A stretch of DNA of 64,000 nt from Acidobacteriaceae bacterium (GTDB lineage: Bacteria; Acidobacteriota; Terriglobia; Terriglobales; Acidobacteriaceae): the NCBI GenBank assembly GCA_025355505.1, contig JANXZM010000061.1, positions 1 to 64,000 of the forward strand, read 5' to 3'. Below are positions 62,179 through 64,000 of the stretch, piece after piece (the stretch's first letter is position 1; every line of letters begins with the position of its first letter). The notes under the pieces are model-generated. The model saw nothing but the letters and a program-made list of their open reading frames with translations. It was not told where the DNA came from and made no database searches. The translations under genes were made by a program, and so were the position numbers.

Positions 62179-62706
62179 TCACCAGGTATCGCCGCCTCGT
62201 TCAGGAGGCCAGTCGCCAAACTGCCTGCGGAGCAATGCAATTTGGCCGGCGTGATAACTGTTATGCGCCGCAATTTGCCACAGCATGGCATGCACGGTGG
62301 ATTCGCGCGGAGCCTGTGGCGAACCGGCGTCCTGAATTTTTTTCTCCAGCACCGCCCCATCGGATTCCGCAAGCTGTGCAAGCCGGGCCAGCATATCGGT
62401 GAAGCGGCGTGTCGTGGCCTGCCATTGCGAATCGGCCGCGCGACTCTCGGCGGCTGGACTCGGATTCACCGGCCAGCTTTCGATTGCCTTGTCCGGGTAA
62501 TGTGGATTCTCCCCAGCGATCTTGGCGAGTTCGTAGTCCATCCAGTAGTTCATGTGTTCCACGATCTGCCAGATGGAATGCGGATAGTTCGCTACGCTCC
62601 GGGCCGCCATCTCCGCCGAAATATCTTCGACGCAAGCAACCGGATCCACGTGGGCGCCTTTGCCGTACACGAGTTCGCGCAGCGTGCTGTCGCCCATACA
62701 TTCCAT
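62179..62706 (-). CDS. DinB-family metal-dependent protein
   Basis: A 175-residue four-helix DinB protein. Metal-binding His residues are in WQIVEHMNYWMDY and IAAHNSYHAGQIALLRR. DinB-like proteins include bacillithiol- and other thiol-dependent transferases, but most are of unknown function. Start may be MGDSTLREL at 62697. It lies 100 bp upstream of the DMT gene. Confidence 0.88.
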   Translation of the reverse strand: MECMGDSTLRELVYGKGAHVDPVACVEDISAEMAARSVANYPHSIWQIVEHMNYWMDYELAKIAGENPHYPDKAIESWPVNPSPAAESRAADSQWQATTRRFTDMLARLAQLAESDGAVLEKKIQDAGSPQAPRESTVHAMLWQIAAHNSYHAGQIALLRRQFGDWPPERGGDTW

Positions 62707-62836
62707 CCTGTAGAGACGCGGCTTGCCGCGTCTCGTGCTGCGGACAAATTCGCCCCAGCATTTGATTTTGGGTGGCGCAGCGCTTCAGCGCTGCGGTAAC
62801 TGCAATGTCTTGAATCCGGATTCAGCCCCTCGGCGA
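62707..62836. repeat. two palindromes in the DinB-aminotransferase spacer
   Basis: GAGACGCGGC-TT-GCCGCGTCTC at 62712-62733 is a perfect 10-bp stem and matches the hairpin at 55340. CGCAGCGCT-TC-AGCGCTGCG at 62776-62795 is a second perfect stem. Neither has a T-run. They look like short REP-type palindromes. Confidence 0.6.
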
Positions 62837-64000
62837 CTACGCGCTCTTCTCGACGACCGCAATCGACTCTTCCAGCACGTCGACGGCAACGTCAGCTTCG
62901 TCCCTGGTAACAATCAGCGGCGGCGCGATGCGAACCGTGCTCGGGCCACAGCCCAGAAACAGCACCCCGCGCTCGAACGCCAGCTCCACAATACGATCGC
63001 GCTCGCTGGCGCCGTACTCGCGAGTCGTCTGATCTTTCACGATCTCAACTCCGATCATCAGGCCGCGTCCGCGGACATCGCCGACAATTTTGTGCTTCTT
63101 TGGCCAGTCCGCCATACGCTTCCGCATGTGGTCGCCGACCTCCTGCGAGTTCCGCAGCAGCCCTTCTTTCTCGATCACATCGAGCGTAGCCAGCGCCGCA
63201 GCAATGCAAACGGGGTTGCCACCGAAAGTCGACGCGTGCGAACCGGGAATCCAGTCCATGATGTCGGCCTTGCTCATGGTGACGCCGAGCGGCATCCCGG
63301 AGGCAATGCCCTTCGCCATGCAAACGATGTCGGGCTGCACGCCGGTGTGTTCAACCGCAAACCATTTGCCCGTGCGCCCGACGCCACTCTGTACTTCGTC
63401 CACCACCAGCAGGATGCTGTGCTTGTCGCAGATGCGGCGAAGTTCCCGCATGAAGATCGTCGGAGCAACCACGTATCCGCCTTCACCCTGGATCGGCTCG
63501 ACAAAAATGGCCGCGACTTCTTCCGGCGCGAGAATGGTCTTAAACAGTTTGTCTTCGATGTAGCGCGCACAGCCCAGCGCGAATTTCTCCGCATCCTGCG
63601 GCCCGCCCGCACAGCCGCGATATACATCGGGATAGCGCACATGCGTAACTCCCGGCACAAGTGGCGAGAAACCGCGCTTCTGCTGCGGCTTCGAGGCCGT
63701 CAGCGACAGCGCACCCATGGTCCGTCCGTGGAACGCGCCGAAGAAGGCGATCATCTGCTGCCGCTTGGTGTGATAGCGTGCCAGCTTCAAAGCGCACTCG
63801 ATCGCTTCAGCGCCGGAGTTTCCGTAATAAATCTTGTGTGGCCCCGGCATAGGCGCGATCTTTGACAGCCGCTCGGCCAGCGTCACCATGCCCTCATAGT
63901 AAAAGTCGGTGCCCGACATGTGGATCAGTTCGCCCGCCTGCTTCTGAATCGCGGCAACCACTTCCGGATGGCAGTGGCCGGTCGAGGTCACGGCAATCCC
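62837..64000 (-). CDS. class III aminotransferase, N-terminus cut by window edge
   Basis: The last 387 residues of a PLP aminotransferase of the GABA/acetylornithine group. Seen are GIAVTSTGHCHPEVVAAI at the cut end, the PLP region GNSGAEAIECALKLAR, FHGRTMGALSLT, VVDEVQSGVGRTGKWFA, the PLP-Lys block CMAKGIASGMPLG and TFGGNPVCIAAALATL. It transfers amino groups to 2-oxoglutarate. The ORF-track start at 63991 is internal (a GTG); the frame runs off the window at 64000. Confidence 0.93.
   Translation of the reverse strand, partial: GIAVTSTGHCHPEVVAAIQKQAGELIHMSGTDFYYEGMVTLAERLSKIAPMPGPHKIYYGNSGAEAIECALKLARYHTKRQQMIAFFGAFHGRTMGALSLTASKPQQKRGFSPLVPGVTHVRYPDVYRGCAGGPQDAEKFALGCARYIEDKLFKTILAPEEVAAIFVEPIQGEGGYVVAPTIFMRELRRICDKHSILLVVDEVQSGVGRTGKWFAVEHTGVQPDIVCMAKGIASGMPLGVTMSKADIMDWIPGSHASTFGGNPVCIAAALATLDVIEKEGLLRNSQEVGDHMRKRMADWPKKHKIVGDVRGRGLMIGVEIVKDQTTREYGASERDRIVELAFERGVLFLGCGPSTVRIAPPLIVTRDEADVAVDVLEESIAVVEKSA

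Noticed and set aside
1-64000. tRNA genes
   Set aside because: No convincing cloverleaf or TTCGAATC-type T-arm was found outside coding sequence by reading; a tRNA scan would settle it.

Overview
The window (about 60% GC, no rRNA, no convincing tRNA, no CRISPR) looks like a chromosomal segment of an Acidobacteriota bacterium, most likely class Terriglobia (Koribacter-like). This rests on gene content: an Oar-like TonB receptor with an N-terminal carboxypeptidase-regulatory domain, DUF2934, SYLF, PP2C/SpoIIE and GAF proteins, secreted S9 and M28 peptidases, and many short palindromic repeats. The assignment is an inference.

Layout. 0-7.3 kb: an AbrB/PIN toxin-antitoxin pair, a membrane PP2C phosphatase, HIT protein, RlpA lipoprotein, MutY and a peroxiredoxin. 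7.3-9.5 kb: repeat-rich accessory DNA with a decayed RAYT transposase between inverted REP-like repeats, a dispersed hairpin repeat, and a MITE-like element with long terminal inverted repeats. 9.5-17.7 kb: four exported proteins in a row (S9 peptidase, TonB receptor, DUF1028, amidohydrolase) that suggest peptide or amide scavenging. 17.9-21.3 kb: an Rrf2 regulator, Rieske protein, cytochrome b and nine-heme cytochrome c, forming a bc-type electron transfer operon with a CRP/FNR-like palindrome upstream. 21.5-29.6 kb: M28 peptidase, a divergent class III cyclase-like protein, a TonB-like protein, and exported small proteins.

29.7-37.3 kb is the most interesting region. A sigma-54 enhancer-binding activator is followed by GGTTAA palindromes, a near-consensus -24/-12 promoter, and a tiny gene for a lysine-rich protein with seven ASKVA repeats. 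Facing it is an operon for a GAF-HlyD fusion, a lipoprotein HlyD adaptor and a PqqD-like/M50/HlyD fusion. I read this as a candidate sigma-54-controlled repeat-peptide production and export system.

37.4-43.9 kb: Fur with a near-perfect 25-bp operator in the divergent spacer, an outer-membrane-type protein and cytochrome c, then flavoenzymes and DUF2934. 43.9-52.3 kb: an RND efflux operon with a TetR regulator, trailed by a wrecked second RND permease that holds an IS3 transposase remnant and two dispersed repeats. 53-59.4 kb: a complete iscR-S-U-A-hscB-hscA-fdx-iscX operon whose spacers carry inverted low-complexity repeats. 59.5-64 kb: GalT, YraN, an EamA transporter, DinB and a class III aminotransferase cut by the window edge.
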